This document shows positions 42,081 to 49,423 of a stretch of DNA of 64,000 bases, one piece after another. A program made the position numbers and the translations under genes. The stretch is taken from NCBI RefSeq assembly GCF_009193155.1, contig NZ_VUKD01000001.1:248001-312000 (forward strand), given 5' to 3'. Below the pieces are notes generated by a model. That model saw only the letters and a program-made list of their open reading frames with translations. It made no database searches and was not told where the DNA came from. Source of the stretch: Georgenia subflava (lineage in GTDB: Bacteria > Actinomycetota > Actinomycetes > Actinomycetales > Actinomycetaceae). Position 1 is the stretch's first letter, and the number at the start of each line of letters is the position of its first letter.

Positions 42081-44510
42081 TTATCGGCTGCTGGTCGACA
42101 GCAGGTCGTGGATGACGTTGCCGTGCAGCGGCAGGGAGGTGATCTCGACGTCGTGGGCGGACAGGGCGTCGGCGACGGCGTTGGCGACGGCGACGGGGAA
42201 GCTCATGCTGCTGCCCTCGCCCGAGCCCTTGGCGCCGAGCCGCGTGAGCGGGGACGGCGTGACCAGGCGCTCGCCGGCCAGGGGGAAGTCGGACTCGGCC
42301 GACGTCGGCACGAGGTAGTCCATGAACGTCGACGTCGGCTGGCCGGCGTCCGTGTAGGCCATCTCCTCGTAGAGCGCACCGCCGAGGCCGTGCACCATGG
42401 CGCCGTGGACCTGGCCCTCGATGAGCAGCGGGTTGAGGACGGTGCCGGCGTCGTGGACAGCGTTGACCTTCTCGATGGCGATCTCGTAGGTGTCGGGGTC
42501 GATCCGCACCTGGACGAGCTCGGCCACGAAGCCGTAGCACAGGGAGGAGTTGACCTGGTCGGTCCGCGAGGGCGCGGTCGCCTGGGGCGGGGTGAAGGCG
42601 GCCTCGGCGTACAGGGCGGCGTCGACGCCGTCGGGCAGCGAGCCCGGGTCCCAGTGCACGAGACCGGCGGCGTGCCGGAACTTCACGGACCGCTCCGGCT
42701 CGGCCGCCACGCGGACGGTGCCGTCGGCCAGCTCGAGCTCGGCCGGGTCGGCGGAGAGCAGCACGCCCGCGGCGATCTTGATGGTCCGGGCGATGCGGTC
42801 GGTCGCCTCGACGATGGCGGAGGTGAGCAGCGGGGAGAACCGGGAGGAGTAGCTGCCGGAGGTCACGGTCCACGGGGTGGTGGAGGTGTCCATGTCGACC
42901 TTGGGCGAGACCATCTCCAGCGGGAGCCCGAGCTGGTCCGCGACGACCTGCCGGGCGACCGTCGCGTGCCCCTGCCCCTGCGGCACCGTGCCGAGGAGGA
43001 CGGAGACGATCCCGTACGGGTCGACGGTGACGCGCACGTGCTCGGTCGAGCCGGACTTGTCCCGCCCCGGGGGGCGCTGCTCCTTGGGGGTGGCGAGGCC
43101 GACGTAGCCGATGTTCGTGGCCGACGGCTCGACGATGACGGCGATGCCGGAGCCGACGAGCTCGCCGCGCGCCCGGGCGGCCGCCTGCTCCGCCCGAAGG
43201 GCCTGGTAGCCGCTGGACTCGACGAGCATGGCGACGGCCTTCTCGTAGTCGCCCGAGTCGTAGATCCCGCCGGTGGGGGTCGCGTAGGGGAAGGAGCCCG
43301 AGGGGACGAGGTTGCGCCGGCGCAGCTCGACGGGGTCGACGTCGACGGTGCGGGCGACCTTGTCCATGAGGCGTTCGAGGCCGAAGTAGAGCTGCTGCCC
43401 GCCGAAGCCTCGGTTGAGCCCCGTGGGTGCCTTGTTCGTGACGACGGCGCGCGAGCGCAGGCGCACGGCGTCGATCCGGTACGCGCCGGTGATGTTGCCG
43501 AAGCAGCGGTAGAGGGTCGCGGGCTCCGGCGGACGCAGGTAGGCGCCGACGTTCTCCATGAAGTCGACGTCGAGCGCCTGCACGATGCCCTCGCCGTCCA
43601 CCGCGGCGGTGAAGCGCATGATGCGGTCCGAGCCGGCCGAGCTGGCGAGCAGGTGCTCGATCCGGTCCTCGGTCCATCGCACGGGACGGCCGGCGTGCTT
43701 GGAGGCGAGCGCGAGAAGGGCGATGTAGGGGTAGATCCCGGCCTTGATGCCGAAGCTGCCGCCGATGTCCTGCGGCACGATCAGCCGGAGCTGTGCCGGG
43801 GTGATCCCCAGCGCGCCGGTGAGCACCGGCACCATCGAGAACGGGCCGTGGAAGTTCGAGTACGCGGTCACGTGCGGCCCGTCGGCCTCGTCGCGCCACT
43901 CGGCGACCACGGAGAAGCACTCCATCGGCGTGGAGGAGTAGCGCGGGAAGCTGTACTCGCCGGTCACGACGTGCGCGGCCTGCTCGAACGCGGCGTCGAC
44001 CTCGCCGAAGTCGAAGAGCCGGTCGCTGGCGATGTTGCTCTCGGCGGTGTCGTGCAGGCGCGGCGCGTCGGGCTCCATGGCCAGCTTCGTGTCGACGACG
44101 GCGGGCAGCAGCTCGTAGTCCACCTGGACGAGCTCGGCCGCGTCCTCCGCGGTGTAGCGGTCGGTGGCCACGACGACGGCCACCGGCTCGCCGACGAACC
44201 GCACCTTGTCGGTGCCCGTCGGGTAGTAGGGCATCGGCGCACGCAGCGAGAGAGGGAAGGGCTTCAGGGTCTCAAGGACCTCCTCCGGCCCGATCACGGC
44301 CGCGACGCCGGGATGGGCACGGGCCCGCTCGAGGTCCACGCCGCGGATCCGGGCGTGCGGGTGCGGGCTGCGGACGACGGCCGCGACGAGGGTGCCCGGC
44401 AGCGGGTCGAGGTCGTCGAGGAAGCGGCCGCGACCGGTCAGCAGCGGGGCGTCCTCGATCCGTGCGAGCGACTGCCCGACGAACCGCTTCTCGTTCGTGC
44501 TCGCGTCCAT
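42081..44510 (-). CDS. Molybdopterin-binding large subunit of Mo hydroxylase (CoxL/HmfA type)
   Basis: 809 residues from ATG 44510, with GGAGGG five bases ahead. Aldehyde oxidase/xanthine dehydrogenase large subunit: N-terminal domain opens FVGQSLARIEDAPLLTGRG, Mo-cofactor motifs QDIGGSFGIK and NRGFGGQQLYFGLER, and the catalytic glutamate in GAKGSGEGSS near the end. The form I CO dehydrogenase loop (AYxCSFR) is absent, so it is not a CO oxidiser. It probably adds hydroxyl from water to a heteroaromatic or aromatic CoA ester. First gene of the operon; divergent from the PadR gene. Confidence 0.9.
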   Translation of the reverse strand: MDASTNEKRFVGQSLARIEDAPLLTGRGRFLDDLDPLPGTLVAAVVRSPHPHARIRGVDLERARAHPGVAAVIGPEEVLETLKPFPLSLRAPMPYYPTGTDKVRFVGEPVAVVVATDRYTAEDAAELVQVDYELLPAVVDTKLAMEPDAPRLHDTAESNIASDRLFDFGEVDAAFEQAAHVVTGEYSFPRYSSTPMECFSVVAEWRDEADGPHVTAYSNFHGPFSMVPVLTGALGITPAQLRLIVPQDIGGSFGIKAGIYPYIALLALASKHAGRPVRWTEDRIEHLLASSAGSDRIMRFTAAVDGEGIVQALDVDFMENVGAYLRPPEPATLYRCFGNITGAYRIDAVRLRSRAVVTNKAPTGLNRGFGGQQLYFGLERLMDKVARTVDVDPVELRRRNLVPSGSFPYATPTGGIYDSGDYEKAVAMLVESSGYQALRAEQAAARARGELVGSGIAVIVEPSATNIGYVGLATPKEQRPPGRDKSGSTEHVRVTVDPYGIVSVLLGTVPQGQGHATVARQVVADQLGLPLEMVSPKVDMDTSTTPWTVTSGSYSSRFSPLLTSAIVEATDRIARTIKIAAGVLLSADPAELELADGTVRVAAEPERSVKFRHAAGLVHWDPGSLPDGVDAALYAEAAFTPPQATAPSRTDQVNSSLCYGFVAELVQVRIDPDTYEIAIEKVNAVHDAGTVLNPLLIEGQVHGAMVHGLGGALYEEMAYTDAGQPTSTFMDYLVPTSAESDFPLAGERLVTPSPLTRLGAKGSGEGSSMSFPVAVANAVADALSAHDVEITSLPLHGNVIHDLLSTSSR

Positions 44511-44541
44511 GCGACCCTCCCCCTTGACGTACGACACGCAC

Positions 44542-44583
44542 CGTCTGAATCAGACGTTCTGGTACGGATGGTGACCGTACGGT
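44542..44583. promoter_or_regulatory. Divergent operator between Mo hydroxylase operon and padR
   Basis: The 85-base gap between the two start codons holds a perfect 7-1-7 repeat CGTCTGA-A-TCAGACG (44542-44556) and a 10-bp palindrome ACCGTACGGT (44574-44583), which partly repeats GTACGG at 44562. These are good candidate sites for PadR, covering both promoters. Confidence 0.7.
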
Positions 44584-44595
44584 AGCGTCGTGGTC

Positions 44596-45156
44596 ATGTC
44601 AACGGCACGACTGACGACGACGTCCTACGTCGTCCTCGGACTCATCGGTCTGCGCGGACCGTCCACCTCCTACGACCTCAAGCGCGCTGTGGGACGGTCG
44701 GTCGGCTTCTTCTGGTCCTTCCCGCACGCGCAGCTCTACTCCGAGCCGCGCCGGCTCGCGGGCATGGGCCTGCTCGACGTCACCACCGAGGACGAGGGAC
44801 GGCGCCGGCAGACCTTCTCGCTGACCGAGCGGGGCAGCCAGGCGCTGCGGCGGTGGCTCGCCGAGCCGGTGACCGAGCCGATGCAGGTGCGTGACATCGC
44901 CGAGCTGAAGCTCTTCTTCGGCGAGCTCGCCTCCGGCGACGACATGCTCACGCTGGCTCGCGAGCAGGTGCGCCAGCACACCGAGCGCATCCGGGTCTAC
45001 GAGGACATGGACGAGCGGTTCGCCGGGGTCGACAGGCTTGCCCCGCGGCTCGTGCCGCTCCGGCTCGGGCTCCGGCTGGAGCACGCCGCCCTGGACTTCT
45101 GGACCGAGCTCGTCGACGAGCTCGGCGACTCCGAACGGGCCGAAGAGGCCTCGTGA
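44596..45156 (+). CDS. PadR family transcriptional regulator
   Basis: 186 residues from ATG 44596 (a GTG six bases upstream is an alternative). PadR winged helix-turn-helix: VVLGLIGLRGPSTSYDLKR, then the wing RRQTFSLTERGSQALRRWL. The C-terminal VirR-like dimer helices contain ELKLFFGELASGDDML and an AREQVRQHTERI coiled segment. It is divergent from the Mo hydroxylase operon with palindromes between, so it is the likely local repressor, relieved by the aromatic/heteroaromatic acid or CoA ester. Its stop overlaps the alpha/beta hydrolase start. Confidence 0.9.
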   Translation: MSTARLTTTSYVVLGLIGLRGPSTSYDLKRAVGRSVGFFWSFPHAQLYSEPRRLAGMGLLDVTTEDEGRRRQTFSLTERGSQALRRWLAEPVTEPMQVRDIAELKLFFGELASGDDMLTLAREQVRQHTERIRVYEDMDERFAGVDRLAPRLVPLRLGLRLEHAALDFWTELVDELGDSERAEEAS

Positions 45157-45944
45157 CCGGGGACCTGCACGTCTCCGTCGAGGGCACCGGCCCGCGTGTG
45201 CTGCTGCTGCACTGCGACGCCGCGACCGCCCGCTCCGGGTGGCGACGGCAGCGCGAGCTCGCCGAGCGCTGGACCCTCGTCGCCCCCGATCGCCCCGGCT
45301 ACGGTGCGAGCCCGGCGACACGCGTCGACTTCGACACCGAGCCGGCCGCCCACCGGCCCCTGCTCGAGGACGGTGCGCACCTGGTCGGGCACTCCTACGG
45401 CGGCGTGGTCGCACTGCTCCTCGCGACGGCGGCCCCGCAGCTGATCCGCTCGCTCACCGTCGTCGAGCCGCCCGCGTTCGGACTGTCGGACGCGCCCGAG
45501 GTGGCGGCCACGCGTGCGGAGCTCCAGGAGCTCTGGGACGAGGGGCTGGACGACCCGTTCGTCTTCTACGACCGCTTCAGCCGGTCGATCGGCGAGCGGC
45601 CGTGGCCGCGCCCGCCGCTGCCTGCGAGCCTGGAGCGCGGGGTCCGCGCACTGATGGGCGAGCACGTGCCGTGGGAGGCCCGCCCCGACCTCGAGGCACT
45701 GGCCGCCGCACCGTTCCCCGTGCTCGTCGTCTCGGGCGGCCACAAGGCGGCGTTCGAGACGGTGTGCGACACGATCGCCCGCCGAGCCGAGGCCGAGCGC
45801 GCCGTCGTCCCGGGTCAGCGGCACATGGTTCCGCAGGTCGGGGCGCCCTTCAACGAGCTGGTGGAGGCGTTCTGGCGGCGGGCCGAGGACCGGTCAGGTC
45901 AGACCGGACGAGCGGCGGAGTGGGCTCGGGAGAGCTCGAGGTAG
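45153..45944 (+). CDS. Alpha/beta hydrolase coupled to PadR
   Basis: 263 residues from GTG 45153 (GTGA overlap with padR). Alpha/beta hydrolase fold with nucleophile elbow GHSYGGVVAL, acid from ALAAAPFPVLVVSGGHK and catalytic histidine near GQRHMVPQ. The oxyanion loop LLLHCDAATARSG lacks the usual HGxP, so the oxyanion site is changed. Because it is translationally coupled to the regulator of the CoA pathway, it may hydrolyse a lactone or thioester intermediate; this is inference. Its last 46 bases overlap the convergent carbonic anhydrase gene. Confidence 0.83.
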   Translation: MTGDLHVSVEGTGPRVLLLHCDAATARSGWRRQRELAERWTLVAPDRPGYGASPATRVDFDTEPAAHRPLLEDGAHLVGHSYGGVVALLLATAAPQLIRSLTVVEPPAFGLSDAPEVAATRAELQELWDEGLDDPFVFYDRFSRSIGERPWPRPPLPASLERGVRALMGEHVPWEARPDLEALAAAPFPVLVVSGGHKAAFETVCDTIARRAEAERAVVPGQRHMVPQVGAPFNELVEAFWRRAEDRSGQTGRAAEWARESSR

Positions 45945-46450
45945 ACGTCGGCGTTGCGCCGGATCGCCGCCACCTCGTCGTCGGTGGTCTGACGGCGCAC
46001 CTTGCCCGGCACACCCGCCACGAGCGACCGCTCGGGAATCTCCGTGCCCTCCAGCACCACGGCACCCGCGGCGATCAGGCTGCCGCGGCCGATCCGTGCA
46101 CCGTTGAGCACGACGGCGCCCATGCCGACGAGGACGTCGTCTTCGATCTCGCAGCCGTGCAGGACCGCGTTGTGGCCGATCGAGACTCCCGCGCCGACGC
46201 GCACCGGGTGCTCCAGCCCGACGTGGACGCTGGCGTTGTCCTGGACGTTGCTGCGCTCCCCGATGACGATCTCGTGGCCGCCGCAGTCGGCCCGGAGGGT
46301 GGCGCCGTACCAGACGCTGACGCGCTCCCCAGCGTGCACGTTCCCCACTACGGTCGCCCCCTGCGCCACGAAAGTACCCGCCGGGAGCCGGGGTTCGAGA
46401 CCACCCGGCAGGGCGAGCAGCGTGGGACCGGTGACGGGCGAGACGTTCAT
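45899..46450 (-). CDS. Gamma-carbonic anhydrase/hexapeptide-repeat protein
   Basis: 183 residues from ATG 46450 with AGGAGG just upstream. Left-handed beta-helix of hexapeptide repeats, with three zinc ligands in place: H76 (SVHVG), H93 and H98 (IGHNAVLHGC), as in gamma-carbonic anhydrase/PaaY proteins. It may hydrate CO2 or, as PaaY does, hydrolyse dead-end CoA thioesters; the second would fit the neighbouring CoA pathway. The gene ends tail-to-tail inside the hydrolase gene (46 bases). Confidence 0.87.
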   Translation of the reverse strand: MNVSPVTGPTLLALPGGLEPRLPAGTFVAQGATVVGNVHAGERVSVWYGATLRADCGGHEIVIGERSNVQDNASVHVGLEHPVRVGAGVSIGHNAVLHGCEIEDDVLVGMGAVVLNGARIGRGSLIAAGAVVLEGTEIPERSLVAGVPGKVRRQTTDDEVAAIRRNADVYLELSRAHSAARPV

Positions 46451-46556
46451 AGGACCTCCTCGGTGAGCGGACAGCGGGCCCCATCTAACCATCCGAATCG
46501 GACTGTCCACCCTCCCCCGCTGCGGACCGGCCCGCTCCAGCCTGGGCGAAAACACC

Positions 46557-46973
46557 TCAGCCAGCTGGTGGGCCGGGGCGCTCGCCTCTAGTTCGACCAG
46601 CTGTCCGGCCGCCCGAGCGCCGTGGCTCTGGACCTGGCAACAGCACGCGCATCAGCCCCTCGTCGACAAGACGCATGCGGTCGAACGGAAGAACCGCGAC
46701 AAAGCCGAGCAGATCGGCTTTGTCCAGGGTGACGATCTGCGTGACGTTCACGACGGAGTCTCTTGGCAGCCCCGAGCTCGTGGATGGGAGGAAGACATTG
46801 CCGGGCCAGTCGGCCAGTGCAACGTTGGACGTCACCACCGCAACGACGACTGTGCCGATGCGCGACCGCGAATAGTCGTCGGACTGGATCACGAGCACAG
46901 GCCTACGCTTGGCCGGGCGACTTCCCTGCACCGGCCCGAGATCTGCCCAGTAGAGCTCCCCGCGGGTGATCAC
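46557..46973 (-). CDS. mazF: MazF/PemK family mRNA interferase toxin
   Basis: 138 residues. MazF fold: RGELYWADLGPVQGSRPAKRRPVL opens the barrel (shown in part), with VIQSDDYSRS and SGLPRDSVVNVTQIVTLDKADL carrying the family's RNA-cleavage residues. The last 25 residues are a proline/arginine/glycine tail unlike the core. It overlaps the antitoxin gene by four bases in the antitoxin-toxin order. It probably cleaves single-stranded RNA at a short motif when released. Confidence 0.88.
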   Translation of the reverse strand: MITRGELYWADLGPVQGSRPAKRRPVLVIQSDDYSRSRIGTVVVAVVTSNVALADWPGNVFLPSTSSGLPRDSVVNVTQIVTLDKADLLGFVAVLPFDRMRLVDEGLMRVLLPGPEPRRSGGRTAGRTRGERPGPPAG

Positions 46974-47221
46974 CAGTCTTCTTCGCCGTCGCTCTCGAGC
47001 GCAGCGCGGGACCGCGACACCACAAGCTCGGTCAACTCGTCGTCGTGTCCGGTGCGTTCGATCGCCGCATCGAGCATGCTCGTGACGGAGGTGCGGTCGA
47101 GCGACTCCACGAACGCATCCACGGCACGGGCGTACAGCTCCGAGCGCGTGATCCCCAACCGCTTCGCGGCACGCTCGGCACGCTCGAAAGTCTCGTCCGG
47201 CAGGGAGATGGCCGTCTTCAT
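46970..47221 (-). CDS. Ribbon-helix-helix antitoxin of MazF
   Basis: 83 residues from ATG 47221. Ribbon-helix-helix domain at the N-terminus (KTAISLPDETFERAERAAKR, GITRSELYARAV) for DNA binding, and an acidic C-terminal tail (ESDGEEDW) that would wrap the toxin. An in-frame GTG at 47362 opens a longer frame, but that frame runs through the operator palindrome. It neutralises MazF and represses the pair by binding the palindrome at 47230-47246. Confidence 0.85.
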   Translation of the reverse strand: MKTAISLPDETFERAERAAKRLGITRSELYARAVDAFVESLDRTSVTSMLDAAIERTGHDDELTELVVSRSRAALESDGEEDW

Positions 47222-47229
47222 GCCAGCGA

Positions 47230-47246
47230 GTATAACTTGGTTATAC
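47230..47246 (-). promoter_or_regulatory. Autoregulatory operator of the mazF antitoxin pair
   Basis: A perfect 7-3-7 palindrome, GTATAAC-TTG-GTTATAC, lies eight bases before the antitoxin start and overlaps a -10-like TATACT on the minus strand. It is the expected RHH dimer site. Confidence 0.8.
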
Positions 47247-47691
47247 CCAACGTCCCCGAGCCCCATGGCGCTGATGATCGCGCTGCCGCTCAGCCGCGCC
47301 GCGGCTCCTCGTGCTATCAGGTCGTCCACGGCTTCATCAGGCGGAATCTGCTGGGTCCTCACTGCTCTGCAACCTCCGACGGCTCGCGGTACTGGGCGAA
47401 GAAGCCGGCGGCGGCGAGGTCGGCGTCACCAAGCGCCGGGGTCGGCACGGTCCGCGCTGACGACACCGTCGGGCCTCCTCGCTCGCCCCGACCCGCTGTC
47501 GCGACGTGACGGCAACCGTAGGAGCGGAGCCGGCAACGCCGCCGCGCCCATCCCCAGGACCGGAGTGGGCCGCGGCGATCCACAGGAGCACGTCACCACC
47601 GCGGCTCTCCGGACGACCTTGCACCCCCTCGATCACACCTTGGTCTTCTGTGACTTCGGGCACGGGGATCGCCTGCGCGAGACGAGGACCA
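47247..47691. other. Non-coding gap with possible gene remnants
   Basis: About 445 bases between the antitoxin operator and the permease terminator. On the minus strand, two short open frames join by a GTGA overlap at 47359-47362. One ends LGDADLAAAGFFAQYREPSE; the other runs RTQQIPPDEAVDDLIARGAA and resembles the tail of Phd-type antitoxins. Neither has a proper start or length. I read this as debris of an earlier insertion, not as working genes. Confidence 0.4.
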
Positions 47692-47731
47692 GGAAGGGTC
47701 CCCACCCGCCACAGCGGGTGAGGACCCTTCC
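47692..47731. terminator. Hairpin terminator after the purine permease gene
   Basis: A 10-bp outer stem (GGAAGGGTCC/GGACCCTTCC), one mismatched pair, and a 7-bp inner stem (CACCCGC/GCGGGTG) with a four-base loop lie 20 bases past the permease stop. No T-tract follows on either strand. Confidence 0.8.
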
Positions 47732-47750
47732 GTCACACGGGTCGGCCGGC

Positions 47751-49223
47751 TCAGATACCGAGCGCCGCCTGGATCGGCCCGAGGGCGAAGTAGACGACGA
47801 ACAGCGCCGCCACCACCCACATGAGCCAGTGCACCTGCTTGGCCCCGCCCTTGCGGGCTGCGGAGAGGATGACGTAGGCGATGAAGCCGGCACCGATCCC
47901 CACGGTGATGGAGTAGGCGAACGGCATGAGGATGATCGTCAGGAACGCCGGGATGGCGATGACGGCGTCGCGCCACGGGATCTCCGTGACCTGCATCATC
48001 ATCAGGAAGCCGACGATGACCAGGGCCGGCGTCGCCGCCTCGTAGGGCACGAAGGCGGCGAGCGGCGAGAGGAACATCGCCAGCAGGAAGGCGATGCCGG
48101 TGACCACCGAGGCCAGACCGGTGCGGGCGCCGTCGCCGACGCCGGTGGCGGACTCGATGTAGCTCGTGTTGGACGAGACGCCGGCGGCGCCACCGGCCGC
48201 GGCGGCGATGGAGTCGACCGCCAGGATGCGGCGGGTGTGGGGCGGGTTGCCCTCGTCGTCGAGCAGCTTCGCCTCGGCGCCGATGGCGACCATCGTCCCC
48301 ATCGTGTCGAAGAAGTCGGCGAGCATGACCGAGAAGATGAGCAGGACCGCGGCGATCCAGCCGATCTTCTCGAAGGCGCCGAAGAGCGAGATCTGCCCGA
48401 TGGTGCCGAAGTCCGGCAGGTTGACCGGGGAGCCGTCGAGGGCCGGGATGGTGAGCTGCCAGCCGCCGGGGTTGTCCTCGCCTGCCAGTCCCAGGCCGGC
48501 GACGAGCTCGACGATCGCCGCCAGGACGGCGGCGACGACGATCCCGATGAGGATGGCGCCGCGGACCTTCTTGACCATGAGGAACGCGATCGTGAACAGC
48601 CCGATGATGAACACCAGTGCCGGCCAGCCGGCCAGAGAGCCGTCGATACCCAGCTGGAGCGGGGTGCCGCCGGGACGCACGATGCCGGCGTTGACAAGGC
48701 CGACGAGCGCGATGAACAGACCGATGCCGACCGAGATGGCGACCTTCAGCGCGTAGGGCACGGCCTTGAAGACGGCCTCGCGCAGACCGGTGAGGACCAG
48801 CACGAGGATCACGATGCCCTCGAGGACGATGAGCCCCATGGCGTCGGCCCACGTCATGCCCGGCAGGCCGACGATGGTGAACGCGAGCAGCGCGTTGATG
48901 CCCATGCCGGCGGCGAGCGCGAGCGGGAAGTTCGCCGCGGCTCCCATGAGGATGGACATCAGCCCGGCGACCAGGGCGGTCGCGGCCGCGATGGCCGGCA
49001 GGTTCGCACCGTCGGTGCCGCCGCCGAGGAAGGCGCCGGTGGAGTCCGGGGTCGAGAGGATCAGGGGGTTGACCACCAGGATGTACGACATCGCGAAGAA
49101 CGTGACGATGCCGCCGCGGACCTCACGGCCGACGGTCGAGCCACGCTCGGTGATGTGGAACGTCCTGTCCAGCCAACCCGTCTGCTGGGCTCTGGGGGGC
49201 GCACTCGGCGCATGAGTACTCAC
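47751..49223 (-). CDS. AzgA-type (NCS2) adenine/guanine/hypoxanthine permease
   Basis: 490 residues from GTG 49223. ATG 49334 would add 37 polar residues and overlap the next promoter, and neither start has a clear ribosome site, so the message may be leaderless. Typical AzgA/GhxP sequence: TAGMGINALLAF-like AAGMGINALLAF, FFDTMGTMVAIG, SSNTSYIESATGVG and GAAANFPLALAAG. These motifs form the purine and proton sites. It imports purine bases by proton symport. It stands alone with its own terminator. Confidence 0.88.
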   Translation of the reverse strand: MSTHAPSAPPRAQQTGWLDRTFHITERGSTVGREVRGGIVTFFAMSYILVVNPLILSTPDSTGAFLGGGTDGANLPAIAAATALVAGLMSILMGAAANFPLALAAGMGINALLAFTIVGLPGMTWADAMGLIVLEGIVILVLVLTGLREAVFKAVPYALKVAISVGIGLFIALVGLVNAGIVRPGGTPLQLGIDGSLAGWPALVFIIGLFTIAFLMVKKVRGAILIGIVVAAVLAAIVELVAGLGLAGEDNPGGWQLTIPALDGSPVNLPDFGTIGQISLFGAFEKIGWIAAVLLIFSVMLADFFDTMGTMVAIGAEAKLLDDEGNPPHTRRILAVDSIAAAAGGAAGVSSNTSYIESATGVGDGARTGLASVVTGIAFLLAMFLSPLAAFVPYEAATPALVIVGFLMMMQVTEIPWRDAVIAIPAFLTIILMPFAYSITVGIGAGFIAYVILSAARKGGAKQVHWLMWVVAALFVVYFALGPIQAALGI

Positions 49224-49349
49224 AAGGGCGGATGATTGCAGATTGCCCGGTCCCGGTGGCGCATTTGACCGACCTGTGGCATGAGCGCCGTGCGTGGTGG
49301 GGATGGCACCTCTCGCCTTGTCAGACGGCCGCATCCGCGATGAAGCCCG

Positions 49350-49388
49350 TTGACAGCGGCGTACACCAACGACATACTCCCGGTATAC
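49350..49388 (+). promoter_or_regulatory. Promoter and candidate GntR site before the TRAP operon
   Basis: TTGACA (49350-49355), 17 bases, CATACT (49373-49378), then ATG at 49424. An imperfect repeat, GTACACC (49361) and GGTATAC (49382), flanks the -10, so the operon's GntR/FCD protein could bind there. Confidence 0.55.
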
Positions 49389-49423
49389 ATCCCGTATCCC
49401 TCGAAGATGAGATCGGTGATCCT

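Noticed and set aside
42081-44510. Aerobic CO dehydrogenase large subunit
   Set aside because: The active-site loop of form I CoxL (AYxCSFR) is absent; the gene is linked to CoA-pathway enzymes.
40491-44585. Long plus-strand open frame across the Mo hydroxylase genes
   Set aside because: Antisense shadow of well-conserved genes; the translated sequence is compositionally random.
47247-47691. A third complete toxin-antitoxin gene
   Set aside because: The short frames lack a full domain, a start with ribosome site, or length; treated as remnants.
49223-49334. ATG 49334 as start of the purine permease
   Set aside because: The 37 added residues are polar and non-conserved-looking, and that start would overlap the divergent TRAP promoter region.
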